Positions 36,630 through 46,796 are shown, counted from the stretch's first letter. The stretch is 64,000 nt of DNA from Advenella alkanexedens (GCF_019132845.1 NZ_JAHSPR010000007.1:88927-152926); one strand, 5' to 3'. Numbers and translations: made by a program. Notes: generated from the sequence alone by a model not told the origin.

Positions 36630-37757
36630 TTATTGGTAAAAGCTGCGCGCCAGGGAGCCCAACAGCAAATGCCAGCCATCAGCCAATACAAACAGCATGA
36701 GTTTGAACGGCAGGGAAATAGTAACCGGTGGCACCATCATCATACCCAAAGACATCAAGACGCTGGCAATCACCAGGTCGATAATCAAAAACGGGATGAA
36801 AATCGTAAATCCGATCTGGAAAGCGGTTTTCAGTTCACTGGTCACGAAGGCCGGAATTAAAATACGCATCGGTACGGCTTCGGGACTTTCAAATTCATTA
36901 ATATTGGCCATATCGGCAAACAGCGCCAGATCGCTTTCCCGGGTTTGTCCAATCATGAAGGCATGGATGGGGCGGGAGGCCCGTTCAACAGCCTGCTCAA
37001 AGGTAATCTGGCCGGCATTCAGGGGAGCATAGGCATCTTCGGCAATCTGGTCCAGCACCGGTGACATCACAAAAAAAGTCAGGAACAGGGACAGCCCGAT
37101 AATCACACTATTGGGCGGGGAAGCACCGGTGCCCAGTGCATTGCGCAACAAACCCAGCACAATCACGATGCGGGTAAAACCGGTCATCATTAAAATGACG
37201 GCAGGCAAAAAGCTTAAGCCGGTTAGCAAAAGCAGGGTTTGCATGCTAAGTGAATAGGTTTGCGAGCCGTCGGGGTTGCTGGCGCTGGTTAAGGCCGGCA
37301 TGGCCACCTGGGCAAATGCCGGATCGGCCATTAACAATAAGGCGGGCAACAGGCAAACCAGCAGCATTTTAATGGGTAAATGCCGCTTCAGGGTATCACG
37401 AAAAGTCATTTTTCCTTCAGGGGAAGCGGACGTGGCTGGCACTTTGGCGGATGATGAATGGCCAGTCGTATCGCTGTCATGCGTCTCGTTTTCAGGTGGG
37501 GTTTCAGGGGCTGGCATCTTATGCAACAGATTGATTTGCTGGGCAGTCACACCCAGCACCAGTTGCTCGTTACCGGCTTGCACCACCACCACCTCTGTTC
37601 GTGGTCCCAACGGTGTGCGGGAAATAACCGGCAAGGCGGAATTTCGTCTTATTTTTCCCAAGAGCCCGGTTTTGCGGGCCACCATGCCAAACAGGATAAT
37701 ACAGAACAGTACCAGCCCAAGCGCGGCAAAAACCCGGATAATGGCCAGTTGATCCAT
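36630..37757 (-). CDS. fliOP: FliO-FliP fused reading frame, 375 aa
   Basis: One uninterrupted frame holds both proteins. Residues 1-85 are FliO-like: a membrane helix (about 6-26) then a basic domain with SRTPLGPRTEVVVVQAGNEQLVLGV. Residues 86-116 are an acidic, S/T-rich linker. From residue 117 the sequence is FliP: a signal-peptide-like stretch (about 129-150, ending AFAQ), then FTRIVIVLGLLRNALGTGASPPN, FFVMSPVLDQIAEDAY and the C-terminal gate helices. An internal ATG at 37409, preceded by AAGG, would give a separate 259-aa FliP of normal size. Signal peptidase cleavage could also release mature FliP from FliO. Confidence 0.93.
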   Translation of the reverse strand: MDQLAIIRVFAALGLVLFCIILFGMVARKTGLLGKIRRNSALPVISRTPLGPRTEVVVVQAGNEQLVLGVTAQQINLLHKMPAPETPPENETHDSDTTGHSSSAKVPATSASPEGKMTFRDTLKRHLPIKMLLVCLLPALLLMADPAFAQVAMPALTSASNPDGSQTYSLSMQTLLLLTGLSFLPAVILMMTGFTRIVIVLGLLRNALGTGASPPNSVIIGLSLFLTFFVMSPVLDQIAEDAYAPLNAGQITFEQAVERASRPIHAFMIGQTRESDLALFADMANINEFESPEAVPMRILIPAFVTSELKTAFQIGFTIFIPFLIIDLVIASVLMSLGMMMVPPVTISLPFKLMLFVLADGWHLLLGSLARSFYQ

Positions 37758-37787
37758 CGTTATCCCTTAATTCTGGCTAACCGCAGT

Positions 37788-38219
37788 TTAACGGCGGTTG
37801 AAAGGGCGGTTCAGGCGGTTCAGACGTTCTGCCGGAGTGATGATATCGGTTAGACGAACGCCATAATTGCCGTTCACGCTTACAATTTCACCTTGGGCAA
37901 TAAGCATGCCGTTGATCAGGACGTCCATGGGTTCGCCGGCCTGGGCGCTAAGCTCAACCACCGAACCCTGTCCCAGTTTCAGAATGTCCTTGATGGGCAA
38001 ACGGGCACGGCCCAATTCAACGCTAAGCTGAACCGGAATATCCTTGATAAATGAAAAATCGGGGTGGATTTCTTCGGCTGGTGGGGCAGGATCAAACGAC
38101 TCGAAAATGGAGTCGTGTGTTTGGCTTGCCGTTGCACTGGCCTGTTCGGCCATGGCTTTTTCCCATTCACTGGCCAGGTCGTCCTGGTTAATATCATCAG
38201 GTGGAGTAGTATTGCTCAT
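37788..38219 (-). CDS. fliN: Flagellar motor switch protein FliN, 143 aa
   Basis: C-ring component. The C-terminal SpoA domain is clear: IPVQLSVELGRARLPIKDILKLGQGSVVELSAQAGEPMDVLINGMLIAQGEIVSVNGNYGVRLTDII. The N-terminal 50 residues are acidic and flexible, as usual. The length is normal. It lies between fliM and fliOP, with gaps of 12 and 30 bases. Confidence 0.97.
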   Translation of the reverse strand: MSNTTPPDDINQDDLASEWEKAMAEQASATASQTHDSIFESFDPAPPAEEIHPDFSFIKDIPVQLSVELGRARLPIKDILKLGQGSVVELSAQAGEPMDVLINGMLIAQGEIVSVNGNYGVRLTDIITPAERLNRLNRPFNRR

Positions 38220-38231
38220 GGTTTTTTCAGT

Positions 38232-39335
38232 TTAAATAGGTTTTTCAGCGTTAAGAGGAGCAGCGCTCAGCTCATGATCATCAAGTAAAATTTCATCATC
38301 AATGGTGGTCGTGTCTTCAATTACCACTTTGGGTTCTTCGGGTGTGTCAAAAGTTGGCAGTTCAAGACGCTTGATCACGCTTAGTGCATAGTGTTTGTTA
38401 TAGGTGCCGTATTTGGCACTGATAACCGGAATGCCATCAACAGTGGCTTCTATCTCGGTGGGCAACCTGATGGGCAAAACGCTGCCTTCTTTCAGTGCCA
38501 TTAATTGTTCCAGCGTACATTCGGCAGTGGTGAAGTTGGCCACCAGCTCTACTTCGGTCTCGGGTACCTGGCCCGACAGCTGGCGCAGCCATTTGTTTTC
38601 ATTACCCTTGACGCTCTCATCCTGAAAAGGCTCGGTTAACAAGTCCTTCAGGGGTTCGATCATGGAATAGGGCAGGCAGACATTCAGCAAACCACCAATG
38701 GTGCCAAATTCGATGCGAATGGGGGTAACCACCACGACTTCGTTGCCACTGGCAATATTGGCAAACTTGGTGTGCATTTCAGAGCGCAAGTAGTGGTATT
38801 TGATGGGATAAACCGGCTTCCATGCATGCACATAGCTTTCCAGGGTATGCATGAGCAGACGATGAATGATGCGTTGTTCGGTCGCGGTGAAGTCGCGGCC
38901 TTCCACCCGGGTGTTTTGTTTTATCTGTCCACCAAACAGGGTTTCGATAATCAGGAAAACCAGGGTGGGGTCAAAGCAGAACAGGGACAGGCCGCGCAGG
39001 GGTTCGAGCCTGACCATGTTCAGGTTGCTGGGCACGGGCAGATTGCGTTCAAATTCGGCAAATGTCTGGATTTTAATGGGCAAAACCGAAATATCGGCAT
39101 TGCGTCGCATGAAACTAAGCAAAACGGCCCGCAGGTTGCGGGCAAATCGTTCATTAATCAGCTCGAAGGTTTGCATTCGCTTGCGAATGACCCGTTCAGG
39201 TGACGACAGGTCATAAGGGCGAACGCCATCGGGGTACACCGGCTCTTCAACCTCGATCTTGGGCGTTGGTGTACCTTCTATTTCTGCAAAAAGGGAATCT
39301 ACCTCGTTTTGAGATAAAAACGTATCATAAGCCAT
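38232..39335 (-). CDS. fliM: Flagellar motor switch protein FliM, 367 aa
   Basis: C-ring protein that receives CheY-P. The N-terminal CheY-binding peptide is FLSQNEVDSLFAEIEG. The middle CheC-like domain has LRPYDLSSPERVIRKRMQTFELINERFARNLR-type sequence, and the SpoA domain is near the C terminus. It is about 30 residues longer than E. coli FliM because of an acidic tail rich in D, E and T after residue 335. It starts 2 bases after the fliL stop. Confidence 0.95.
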   Translation of the reverse strand: MAYDTFLSQNEVDSLFAEIEGTPTPKIEVEEPVYPDGVRPYDLSSPERVIRKRMQTFELINERFARNLRAVLLSFMRRNADISVLPIKIQTFAEFERNLPVPSNLNMVRLEPLRGLSLFCFDPTLVFLIIETLFGGQIKQNTRVEGRDFTATEQRIIHRLLMHTLESYVHAWKPVYPIKYHYLRSEMHTKFANIASGNEVVVVTPIRIEFGTIGGLLNVCLPYSMIEPLKDLLTEPFQDESVKGNENKWLRQLSGQVPETEVELVANFTTAECTLEQLMALKEGSVLPIRLPTEIEATVDGIPVISAKYGTYNKHYALSVIKRLELPTFDTPEEPKVVIEDTTTIDDEILLDDHELSAAPLNAEKPI

Positions 39336-39337
39336 TT

Positions 39338-39847
39338 TTATTGCACAACAAAATTGGTAAACAATACATCGGTAATGTGCTGAGTATACGCCTCTGGATA
39401 GAAGGCGGGCAGCAATACACGTTTGACCGCCTCTTTAATCTGGTCGGGAGTTGCTTTGTCATGAATGGTTTCAGGGTTCAGGGAAGACAGCTCGATGAGG
39501 ATGCGACTGCGGGCTTCAGGCAGATACTTGGTTACCCGCTCCATGCTGGCCTGGTCTTCAAAGCGCAGGGTAAAGCCCACATACAGCACCCGTGAAAACC
39601 CGTTGCGGTTAAGGGTGACGGTAAATGGATCCAGTTCCAGGAAAATGGGGCTGCTACTAACCATGGGAACGTGCGGGGCGGCAACAGGCTGAGCAACCTG
39701 CTGGCCTTGTGTTGGCTGGACGGGCATCATTTTGCCCATGTAATACCACATGGCTGCACCCCCTATGCCAAGGCATAGAATGATGATGATGAATGTCTTG
39801 AAAAAAGAACCCGACTTCGGGCTTGAATTATTTGTCTCTTTGCTCAT
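39338..39847 (-). CDS. fliL: Flagellar basal body protein FliL, 169 aa
   Basis: Inner-membrane protein associated with the stators. A single membrane helix spans about residues 19-39 (FIIIILCLGIGGAAMWYYM). The periplasmic domain contains FLELDPFTVTLNRNGFSRVLYVGFTLRFED and the C-terminal GFTL-to-FTNFVVQ segment typical of FliL. It is first in the fliLM-N-OP-Q-R block. 175 bases separate it from fliK, with a hairpin between. Confidence 0.94.
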   Translation of the reverse strand: MSKETNNSSPKSGSFFKTFIIIILCLGIGGAAMWYYMGKMMPVQPTQGQQVAQPVAAPHVPMVSSSPIFLELDPFTVTLNRNGFSRVLYVGFTLRFEDQASMERVTKYLPEARSRILIELSSLNPETIHDKATPDQIKEAVKRVLLPAFYPEAYTQHITDVLFTNFVVQ

Positions 39848-39926
39848 GAAAGGCCATTACCAAATCTAAAATAACACCAGGATCAGCGTATATTATCGCC
39901 CATAAATCATCAAGCCATTGCCTGGA

Positions 39927-39950
39927 ATAAAGGGGGTTTTCTCCCTTTAT
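39927..39950 (-). promoter_or_regulatory. Hairpin between fliK and fliL
   Basis: ATAAAGGG (39927-39934) and CCCTTTAT (39943-39950) are perfect 8-base inverted repeats around an 8-base loop. No T-run follows on the minus strand. It could attenuate fliFGHIJK read-through or protect mRNA ends. Confidence 0.5.
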
Positions 39951-40022
39951 AGACCATTTGACGGATTATGCCAAAATCGGGCCAAGGCTTGGCCGTCAGA
40001 TTTTACCAGGCAAATGAACCAA

Positions 40023-41480
40023 TCAGGCAAATGTCTTGATCAGTCCGTCATGTTGGCGTGGTTGCGTGGTTACGGATTCGCCAGCATCAGACAGGATGCC
40101 GGTGCCGCCTTCAAGGTGCCTGGTGGCACCTGCCGTCTTATTGTCTTCCATGAAGAAACTGTCCTGCCGGTCTTGCTGGTCGACATGGGCCTGTCCCAGG
40201 GAAAGCCCTTTTTCCTGCAGGGCCTGGTGCAAATCGGCCAGTGAATTTTCCAGTGCCTGGCGAACCGCGGCGTTGCTGGCCACAAAAGCGGCCTGGGCCA
40301 CGCCATCCTGGATGCTGATGGACACTTTAATAGGGCCCAGCTCGGGTGGATCCAGTCGCATTTGGGCAATGTGCGTACCATTGGCCTGCTGCCTGAAAAA
40401 CAGGCTGGCCTGGGTAGCCAGTTGCTGGGCCATGGCCTGAGACCAGCCCGGATGGTAAAAAGAGGTGCCAATGGAAATAAGCGGGCTGGCGGGAGCCTGC
40501 GCCGGCGTGTTGGCCGCCGTGGCGCTAATGGCCTGGCTTGCATTGGCGTTGATATTGGCGGCAGCAGCTTCAGACAGGGTATTTACAGCCTGGTTGAGCA
40601 ATGGTTGGGGGGTGGTTTTAAAACCCGGGTTTCGAGGGTCGGTTGGGTCGGCGGTGACGGTATCGGGGGACAGGCGGCCAAACAGGGTATCGCGCACTTG
40701 ATCGGTGGCCTCTTTGGTGGCATTCAGGTTGACGGCCCGGCCAGCCAGATTGTGTTTGTCGAGCGCAGCCAGCTGTTCAGCGTCAAGCCGGGTATTTTCA
40801 GTATTGCGCAAGGTATCGGCCTGCTCTTGCCCGGAACCGGCCAGCTTGTTTTTAACAAACTGTGCCAAAGCGCCCGAGGTGGCTTGTGTTTCCAGGGGGG
40901 CGTTAAACGGATTTTTACCGGACAGGCGACTGGCCAGGTTTCTTTGAGGTTCGATCAGCTGGCTTAACAGGGTATTTTCAAGCGATGGCATGCCGCCCTT
41001 GTCGCCTGTCAGGGCATCTGCCCCAGGGGAGCCTTGCTGAAAAAAGGCGTGTTCCGCCAGCACATTGACTGGCAATACTTCATTCGTGATTGGCGCGGCA
41101 TCCGGGGCCTGTTCCGGCCTTGTCCGGTTTTCCGTATCGGCGGTATTGTCGCTGGCGGCTACCTGATCTGTCTGGCTTGTCTCGTTATCGGGTGAACTTG
41201 TGTTTTCCGTGTGATTGGTGGCCTTGCCATTGTCGGCCTTGCCTGAAGCCGGCTTGTTTTGACTGGCGGTACGGTTGATGCTTTGGCTGTTTTGGGTATT
41301 GCCTTGCGTGTTTGCCGGTGGGGAAGCGGGCTTGCTTTGCGACGCGGCAGGGGCCTGCATGGCCAGAATGCCTGAAAAGGTATTATTGGCGCCGGACGCC
41401 TGATGGTTGTCAGCCCCTTCCGTTTTCAGGAGCTTGCCGGTGCTCAGGCTATTACTGATTGTTGTCATTCTCATACCCAT
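40023..41480 (-). CDS. fliK: Flagellar hook-length control protein FliK, 485 aa
   Basis: Secreted ruler that tells FlhB to switch substrate. The N-terminal two-thirds are low-complexity, rich in A, S, T, N, Q and P, as in other FliK proteins. The C-terminal domain (about residues 350-450) has the conserved TQASLFFRQQANGTHIAQMRLDPPELGPIKVSISIQDGVAQAAF core. Start ATG 41480 has AGGTGG upstream; ATGs 2 and 4 codons further are possible. It lies 5 bases after fliJ. Confidence 0.93.
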   Translation of the reverse strand: MGMRMTTISNSLSTGKLLKTEGADNHQASGANNTFSGILAMQAPAASQSKPASPPANTQGNTQNSQSINRTASQNKPASGKADNGKATNHTENTSSPDNETSQTDQVAASDNTADTENRTRPEQAPDAAPITNEVLPVNVLAEHAFFQQGSPGADALTGDKGGMPSLENTLLSQLIEPQRNLASRLSGKNPFNAPLETQATSGALAQFVKNKLAGSGQEQADTLRNTENTRLDAEQLAALDKHNLAGRAVNLNATKEATDQVRDTLFGRLSPDTVTADPTDPRNPGFKTTPQPLLNQAVNTLSEAAAANINANASQAISATAANTPAQAPASPLISIGTSFYHPGWSQAMAQQLATQASLFFRQQANGTHIAQMRLDPPELGPIKVSISIQDGVAQAAFVASNAAVRQALENSLADLHQALQEKGLSLGQAHVDQQDRQDSFFMEDNKTAGATRHLEGGTGILSDAGESVTTQPRQHDGLIKTFA

Positions 41481-41485
41481 AAATG

Positions 41486-41947
41486 TTAACCACCTGACTG
41501 TTGCCGCCTGCTGGCTAAATAAGCACGTGCGGCAAACTCGTCGTTCATTTTCTGTTCTTGCCGGTTGGCAATTTTCAACTGTTCCTGTTTTTTGCGGTCT
41601 ATCAGTGCCTGCATGGAGTTTACCTCACGACGGGCCTCAAACCAGGCTTCCCGTTCTTTTTCAACCTGTTTTTCAAGCTGCGCAATAATGACCCGTTGTT
41701 GCCCCAGCGCTTCTTCCAGGGTTGAAATGAACTTCTGGAAATTCACGCATTGAGCCGAGCTCATGCCTTCCTGCAGGCGGTTCTGAAGCCGGGCAATATA
41801 ATCCAGCCGGTATTGCTCAAGCATTTCAAGCTGTTTGGTGGACTGGGTAATATTGGCTTCGGTTTGTGCCACCACACGCGCCCGATCGTCCATTTTCTGA
41901 ACGGCCAGTCCATGCAGGGTCTCAAAAGAATCGCTATTATGGCTCAT
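41486..41947 (-). CDS. fliJ: Flagellar export chaperone FliJ, 153 aa
   Basis: Coiled-coil stalk protein of the export ATPase. The product is almost entirely helical with heptad-like spacing, many K, E, Q and R residues, and no membrane segment. It contains [45 protein letters not shown], which matches the family core. The length is normal. Its start overlaps the fliI stop by 4 bases. Confidence 0.92.
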   Translation of the reverse strand: MSHNSDSFETLHGLAVQKMDDRARVVAQTEANITQSTKQLEMLEQYRLDYIARLQNRLQEGMSSAQCVNFQKFISTLEEALGQQRVIIAQLEKQVEKEREAWFEARREVNSMQALIDRKKQEQLKIANRQEQKMNDEFAARAYLASRRQQSGG

Positions 41948-43398
41948 AAGGTCAGTCCTGCAAACAGACGGCCAAGTTCCCGTGTCGCTTGTTCCATATC
42001 AACCTTTTCATCAATATCCTGCATCAGGAACTTGCGCAGGAAAGGGTAGCGGTCGATGGCGGTGTCAATTTCAGGGTCATTGCCTTTTTTATAGGCGCCC
42101 ACGGCCAGCAAGTCCCGGTTGCGCTGGTACATGGAATACATTTGCTTGAACTTGCGGGCCATTAGCATATGTTCCTTGCTGACCACGGCCGTCATTACCC
42201 GGGAAATGGAGGCTTCAATATCAATGGCCGGATAATGCCCGGTTTCGGCCAGCGAACGGGACAGCACCACATGGCCGTCCAGAATGGCGCGTGAAGAGTC
42301 GGCAATCGGATCCTGCTGGTCATCGCCTTCGGTAAGGACGGTATAAAAGGCGGTAATTGAGCCTGTGGTTTTTCCATTCACATTTTTACCATTGCCGGCC
42401 CGTTCCACCAGGGCTGGCAGGCGGGCAAAAACCGATGGCGGATAACCTTTGGTGGCCGGGGGCTCGCCAATGGCCAGGGCAATTTCACGCAAGGCCATGG
42501 CATAACGGGTTAAGGAATCCATAATCAGCAAGACATGTTTGCCCTGATCCCGGAAAAACTCAGCCAGCCGGGTGGCATACACACACCCCTGGATGCGCAA
42601 TAAGGGTGATACATCTGCTGGTGCCGCGACCACCACCGAGCGGTGCATGCCGTCGGCACCCAGGTTTTGTTCAATAAATTCTTTCACTTCCCGGCCACGT
42701 TCACCAATCAGGCCCACCACAATCACATCGGCCTTGGTGTAGCGGGCCATCATGCCCAGCAAAACCGATTTACCTACCCCGGAGCCGGCAAACAGCCCCA
42801 TACGTTGGCCTCGGCCAACGGTTAGCATGCTGTTAATGGCGCGCACGCCGACGTCCAGCGGGGTGTCAATGGGCGCCCGGTCAAGTGGATTAATATACGT
42901 GGCGGCCAATGGTGCCGACCAGGCATTTTCAAATGGGCCAAGGCCGTCCAGCGGTTTGCCGGCGCCATCCACCACCCGGCCCAGCAAAGAAAAACCGACC
43001 GGCAGGATGTGACCGCCCTGGTTGCTTAAATTGGCATAGGCATCATCATCCGCCTGCAAGGGAACCCGCGGAGGTAACGGGGCTTCAGCGGCTTCCACCC
43101 GGGCATTGGGCGGCAGGCCGGAAATATTGCCATAAGGCATCAAAAACAGGGTGTGCCCCTGAAAACCCACCACTTCGGCCTCGACCCATTGGTTGCCCAC
43201 CATTTGAATACGGCAGGCGGCCCCCAATGGCAAGGCCAGCCCACTGGCTTCCAGCACCATGCCGGTGGCACGGATAATGCGTCCGGAACTGGTTTGGAGC
43301 GGACTGACCTCAACCCGGCTGGCGGCACGCTTAAGCTGGTCTTGCCAGGCGGCAACACCAGAAATGACGGGGGCTTTGGCAGGGGTGGGCGTGTTCAC
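41944..43398 (-). CDS. fliI: Flagellar export ATPase FliI, 484 aa
   Basis: Hexameric ATPase, related to F1-beta, that powers or assists export. Walker A is AGSGVGKS (residues 204-211, catalytic K210), with Walker B near [36 protein letters not shown]. The family block [19 protein letters not shown] and a conserved GRxG-type [10 protein letters not shown] are also seen. The N-terminal domain is about 20 residues longer than in E. coli. It is 3 bases after the fliH stop. Confidence 0.97.
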   Translation of the reverse strand: MNTPTPAKAPVISGVAAWQDQLKRAASRVEVSPLQTSSGRIIRATGMVLEASGLALPLGAACRIQMVGNQWVEAEVVGFQGHTLFLMPYGNISGLPPNARVEAAEAPLPPRVPLQADDDAYANLSNQGGHILPVGFSLLGRVVDGAGKPLDGLGPFENAWSAPLAATYINPLDRAPIDTPLDVGVRAINSMLTVGRGQRMGLFAGSGVGKSVLLGMMARYTKADVIVVGLIGERGREVKEFIEQNLGADGMHRSVVVAAPADVSPLLRIQGCVYATRLAEFFRDQGKHVLLIMDSLTRYAMALREIALAIGEPPATKGYPPSVFARLPALVERAGNGKNVNGKTTGSITAFYTVLTEGDDQQDPIADSSRAILDGHVVLSRSLAETGHYPAIDIEASISRVMTAVVSKEHMLMARKFKQMYSMYQRNRDLLAVGAYKKGNDPEIDTAIDRYPFLRKFLMQDIDEKVDMEQATRELGRLFAGLTL

Positions 43399-43401
43399 GG
43401 C

Positions 43402-44187
43402 TTACTCCTGTTTTTCCGGGTTGGCAGGCAGGCCAAGGCTGGCCAGTGCCTGTGTCCAGCGGGTTTGCAAGGTGGCATCAATCTCGCCGTAGGCGGTTTG
43501 CACATACCAGCCGCCCGGTTCAATGCCGGGGTCTGCTTTCAGGCGAATATGGTCGGGCAGGGGCAGCTGACCGCTTTTTTCAATCAGTTCGTAATCCTCG
43601 GGGTTAAGCTGCACTTCCATGGCCTGGGTCACGCCCGGTGGCTGGGTAATGGCTTGCCTGATCAAGGGGATTAAATGTTCGGGGTGCTGTTTCAGCTCTT
43701 GCCCAATCACATGGCGGGCAATGGTGGTGGCCAGTTCAATAAGCGCCTGGCCCATGCTGGCATCCAGGCTGGCATATTGCTGTTGGGCCTGTTCGGCCAG
43801 GGCCAGCAAACGGGCCTGCTGGAAAGCGGTCAATTTGGCGGCCGCTGCCAGTCCTTCGGTATAGCCCTGTTCATAGCCGGCATCGTAACCTTCCTTGTTG
43901 CCGGCGGCCAATCCTTCGGTGTGACCGGTGGCATAGCCCTGTTCCTGGGCTTTTTGCAGGGTGTTTCTGCGCTCTTGTTCAAGCTGCTGCTGGCGTACCA
44001 GTTCCGGGTCGGGCTCGGCCTGTTGTTGCGCCTGCTGCTTTCTAAGCGTTTCAGGGTCAACAATCGTCTCCATTTTCCAGGGTGACCAGCCGCTGCCGTC
44101 CATAGGCGGCTGTTCCGCATTTTTCTTGAAAACCGGATCGGCAAGCACCAGGGTATCAGAAAGGTGTTTGGGCTTAGACGTAATCAT
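43402..44187 (-). CDS. fliH: Flagellar export ATPase regulator FliH, 261 aa
   Basis: Binds FliI and anchors it to the C ring. The N terminus is Q-rich with a long helical stretch. Residues about 85-120 hold GYATGHTEGLAAGNKEGYDAGYEQGYTEG, a set of GxxxG-type repeats characteristic of FliH. The C-terminal domain begins near ALIELATTIARHVIGQELKQHPEHLIPLIRQAI. Its start overlaps fliG by 14 bases. Confidence 0.94.
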   Translation of the reverse strand: MITSKPKHLSDTLVLADPVFKKNAEQPPMDGSGWSPWKMETIVDPETLRKQQAQQQAEPDPELVRQQQLEQERRNTLQKAQEQGYATGHTEGLAAGNKEGYDAGYEQGYTEGLAAAAKLTAFQQARLLALAEQAQQQYASLDASMGQALIELATTIARHVIGQELKQHPEHLIPLIRQAITQPPGVTQAMEVQLNPEDYELIEKSGQLPLPDHIRLKADPGIEPGGWYVQTAYGEIDATLQTRWTQALASLGLPANPEKQE

Positions 44188-45178
44188 CGTCAGAGGTTTT
44201 GCTTAGTGAAATCTGGCCCGTGTCGGCAAGACGGCGGGCAATACCGATAATCGCACGCTGTTCGGCCTGAACCACCGATGCACGGACGCGGTTCATATCC
44301 TGTATCTCGTCACGCAGCATTTGTGCCGCACGGTTGGACATATTCTTGAAGAAGCACTCACGAACTTCCTCACTGGCGCCTTTCAGGGCCAGTACCAGCA
44401 TATTATTGTCGGTAATTTCGGCCATAATGGTTTGCAGGGTAATATCATCCAGATCGGCCAGGTTCTCGAAGGTGAACATTTCTTCCTGAACGCGTTGTGC
44501 CAGCTCGGCGTCACGCTCTTGCAAGTGCGTAATCATGGAGGTTTCCAGGCCGGCATTCATGGTGTTGAGGATCTCGGCCGCAGCACGAACACCACCCATT
44601 TTGCTGCGTTTGGCGGTTTGACCGGAAAGCACGCTGTTGAGTACATCGGTCAGTTCGCGCAGCGCGGTTGGCTGTACCCCGCCAAAGGTGGCGATACGGA
44701 CAATCACATCGTTGCGTACCCGTTCGGTCAGCAGTGCCAGGGTATCGGCCGCCAAATCGCGATCCAGGTGAACCAGAATCGTGGCGATAATCTGCGGGTG
44801 TTCACCGGCAATCAGTTCGGCAATATTGGTCGGTTCAAGCTGGTTAAGGGCTTCAATGCCGTTTTCCTGCTTGGTCAGGTCAAGAATGTCTTCCAGAATG
44901 CCTGCGGCCCGATCGGCACCCAGGGCCTTGTTCAGAATGGCGCGGATATATTCCTCGGAGCCCAGGTTGACCGACAAGAACTGGTCGGCATCCTTGCGGA
45001 ACTGTTCCAGCACCTGATTCACGCTGTTGCGCGTCATGTTTCTCATGCCAATCATGGCGGCGCCCAGCTCCTGAACCTCGTGGGCACCCATGTGGCGCAG
45101 TACCTCAGCCGCGGCTTCTTCGCCAATGGACATCAACAGGATCGCACAACGTTCCATTTTATTTTCTGCTGTCATCAT
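44174..45178 (-). CDS. fliG: Flagellar motor switch protein FliG, 334 aa
   Basis: Rotor protein that links FliF to FliM and contacts MotA. Clear FliG blocks: CAILLMSIGEEAAAEVLRHM, EHPQIIATILVHLDRDLAADTL and ALKGASEEVRECFFKNMSNRAAQMLRDEI, the last in the torque-generating C-terminal domain. The length is normal. It overlaps fliF by 20 bases and fliH by 14, indicating tight co-translation. Confidence 0.97.
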   Translation of the reverse strand: MMTAENKMERCAILLMSIGEEAAAEVLRHMGAHEVQELGAAMIGMRNMTRNSVNQVLEQFRKDADQFLSVNLGSEEYIRAILNKALGADRAAGILEDILDLTKQENGIEALNQLEPTNIAELIAGEHPQIIATILVHLDRDLAADTLALLTERVRNDVIVRIATFGGVQPTALRELTDVLNSVLSGQTAKRSKMGGVRAAAEILNTMNAGLETSMITHLQERDAELAQRVQEEMFTFENLADLDDITLQTIMAEITDNNMLVLALKGASEEVRECFFKNMSNRAAQMLRDEIQDMNRVRASVVQAEQRAIIGIARRLADTGQISLSKTSDDDYV

Positions 45179-46796
45179 CGTTTTGATTTATCCAGGATCT
45201 AAGTACCATTGCCACGGCACGTGGGTCTTCGGTTGCAATTTTCATGACCACTTTAAGATTGTCTTCGTAGTGATCATGCTTGACAGGGATTTCGGACTGG
45301 GCTTTGCGTTCGGCTTCAGCCTGTTGCAAGGCAGCCTGTTTTTTCTCAGCCAGCTCCATGTTTTTACGTTCTTCCAATGAGCGGATAAGCGGTTTGAATG
45401 CCTTCAGCCAGATCAGCATGACGGCGATAAACAGCAACAGGTATTGTCCCAGGGTTTTGGCCAGGGCATGTATTTGCGGGTCTTGCCACACCGGCATGTG
45501 CGGTTCTGAGGTCGTGAACTCGCTATTGACCACATTCAGGCTGTCACCGCGCGCTTCGGAAAAGCCCACGGCTTCCCTGACCAGGGCATTGATTTGCTGC
45601 ATGGTGTCTTCGGGCAGGGGAGTGGCTTCACCGTTTTCGTTTTCGCGGAAATTAACCACCACGGCAACGGAAAGCCGTTTAATGGTGCCGACTGAATCCT
45701 TGACGTGACTGATGGTGCGGTCAACTTCGTAGTTGATGGTGGCGTTATTGGTTTGGCTGGCCGGGTTCTGCACCGTGGTGGCGGTAGCTGCCGTGGCATT
45801 GGTGCCTGGCGGGTTTTCAATGGGGGCAACCGGTGGTGCAGGGGGCTCGTTGGACAGGGCACCCGGAATGCCCATGGGCTGGCCAATGCCGGACTGGGCC
45901 GTGCGGTTGGTTTGCTCGCTGCGAATGGCAGCTTCATCGGGTTTCTGGTTGGGGCGAAACACCTCGGAGGTTTGTTCGCGCTGGGCAAAATCCAGGCTGG
46001 CACTTACCTGGGCATGCACATTGCCACGGCCCACTACCGGTACCAAGATGGAAATAATGCGTGCCGTCAAGCGCTGTTCCAGTTCATCGGTAAATTTAAG
46101 ATGTGTCTGGTTGGCCCCAAAGCCTTCAAGGCCGGCACTGGAAGACAGCAGGCGGCCACCTTGGTCAACAATGGAAACATTTTCGGCCGTCAGGCCCGGA
46201 ACGCTGGAGGCCACCAGCCAGGCAATGGCGGCAATTTGCCCGTCACCCAGGCTGCGACCGGGGCTAAGGGTGACCAGGACCGAGGCGGTGGGCAGTTTCC
46301 GGTCACGGACAAACAGGGTTTGCTTGGGAATGGCCAGGTGAACCCGGGCGGTTTCCACCGAATTCATGGCTTCAATAGAACGGGCCAGCTCGCCTTCAAC
46401 CGCGCGCTGGTAGGTAACCTGTTCGGCAAACTGGCTGGCCCCGAACTGGGGGTTGTCCATGAGTTCAAAACCAACGCCACCGCCTTGCGGCAGGCCCTGT
46501 TCGGCCAGCATCATGCGGGTTTCATGCACTTTGTCGGCGGGTATCAGAATGGCAGAACCGTTTTCATTGAACTGGTAAGGTACGTTCAGTTTTTCAAGCG
46601 CGGATACAATCGCGCCACCGTCCTTGTCTTGCAGGTTGGAAAACAGTACCTTGTAGTCGGGCCCACGCATCCACAGCAGGCTGACAATGATTAACGCCAC
46701 CAGGCCAGCGGCAGCACCCATTAATACCGGGCGCGGTAACACCAGCAGGCGTTCCACAATAGGGAAGCGGGCAGCAAGCTTATCCAGTCCGCTCAT
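45159..46796 (-). CDS. fliF: Flagellar MS-ring protein FliF, 545 aa
   Basis: Forms the inner-membrane ring. Membrane helices lie at about residues 25-45 and 442-462. Ring-building blocks: VPYQFNENGSAILIPADKVHETRMMLAEQGLPQGGGVGFELMD and YQRAVEGELARSIEAMNSVETARVHLAIP. A Pro/Ala/Asn/Thr-rich segment near residues 320-345 replaces the enteric loop. The C-terminal cytoplasmic tail should bind FliG. First gene of the minus-strand fliF-K group, divergent from fliE. Confidence 0.96.
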   Translation of the reverse strand: MSGLDKLAARFPIVERLLVLPRPVLMGAAAGLVALIIVSLLWMRGPDYKVLFSNLQDKDGGAIVSALEKLNVPYQFNENGSAILIPADKVHETRMMLAEQGLPQGGGVGFELMDNPQFGASQFAEQVTYQRAVEGELARSIEAMNSVETARVHLAIPKQTLFVRDRKLPTASVLVTLSPGRSLGDGQIAAIAWLVASSVPGLTAENVSIVDQGGRLLSSSAGLEGFGANQTHLKFTDELEQRLTARIISILVPVVGRGNVHAQVSASLDFAQREQTSEVFRPNQKPDEAAIRSEQTNRTAQSGIGQPMGIPGALSNEPPAPPVAPIENPPGTNATAATATTVQNPASQTNNATINYEVDRTISHVKDSVGTIKRLSVAVVVNFRENENGEATPLPEDTMQQINALVREAVGFSEARGDSLNVVNSEFTTSEPHMPVWQDPQIHALAKTLGQYLLLFIAVMLIWLKAFKPLIRSLEERKNMELAEKKQAALQQAEAERKAQSEIPVKHDHYEDNLKVVMKIATEDPRAVAMVLRSWINQNDDDSRK

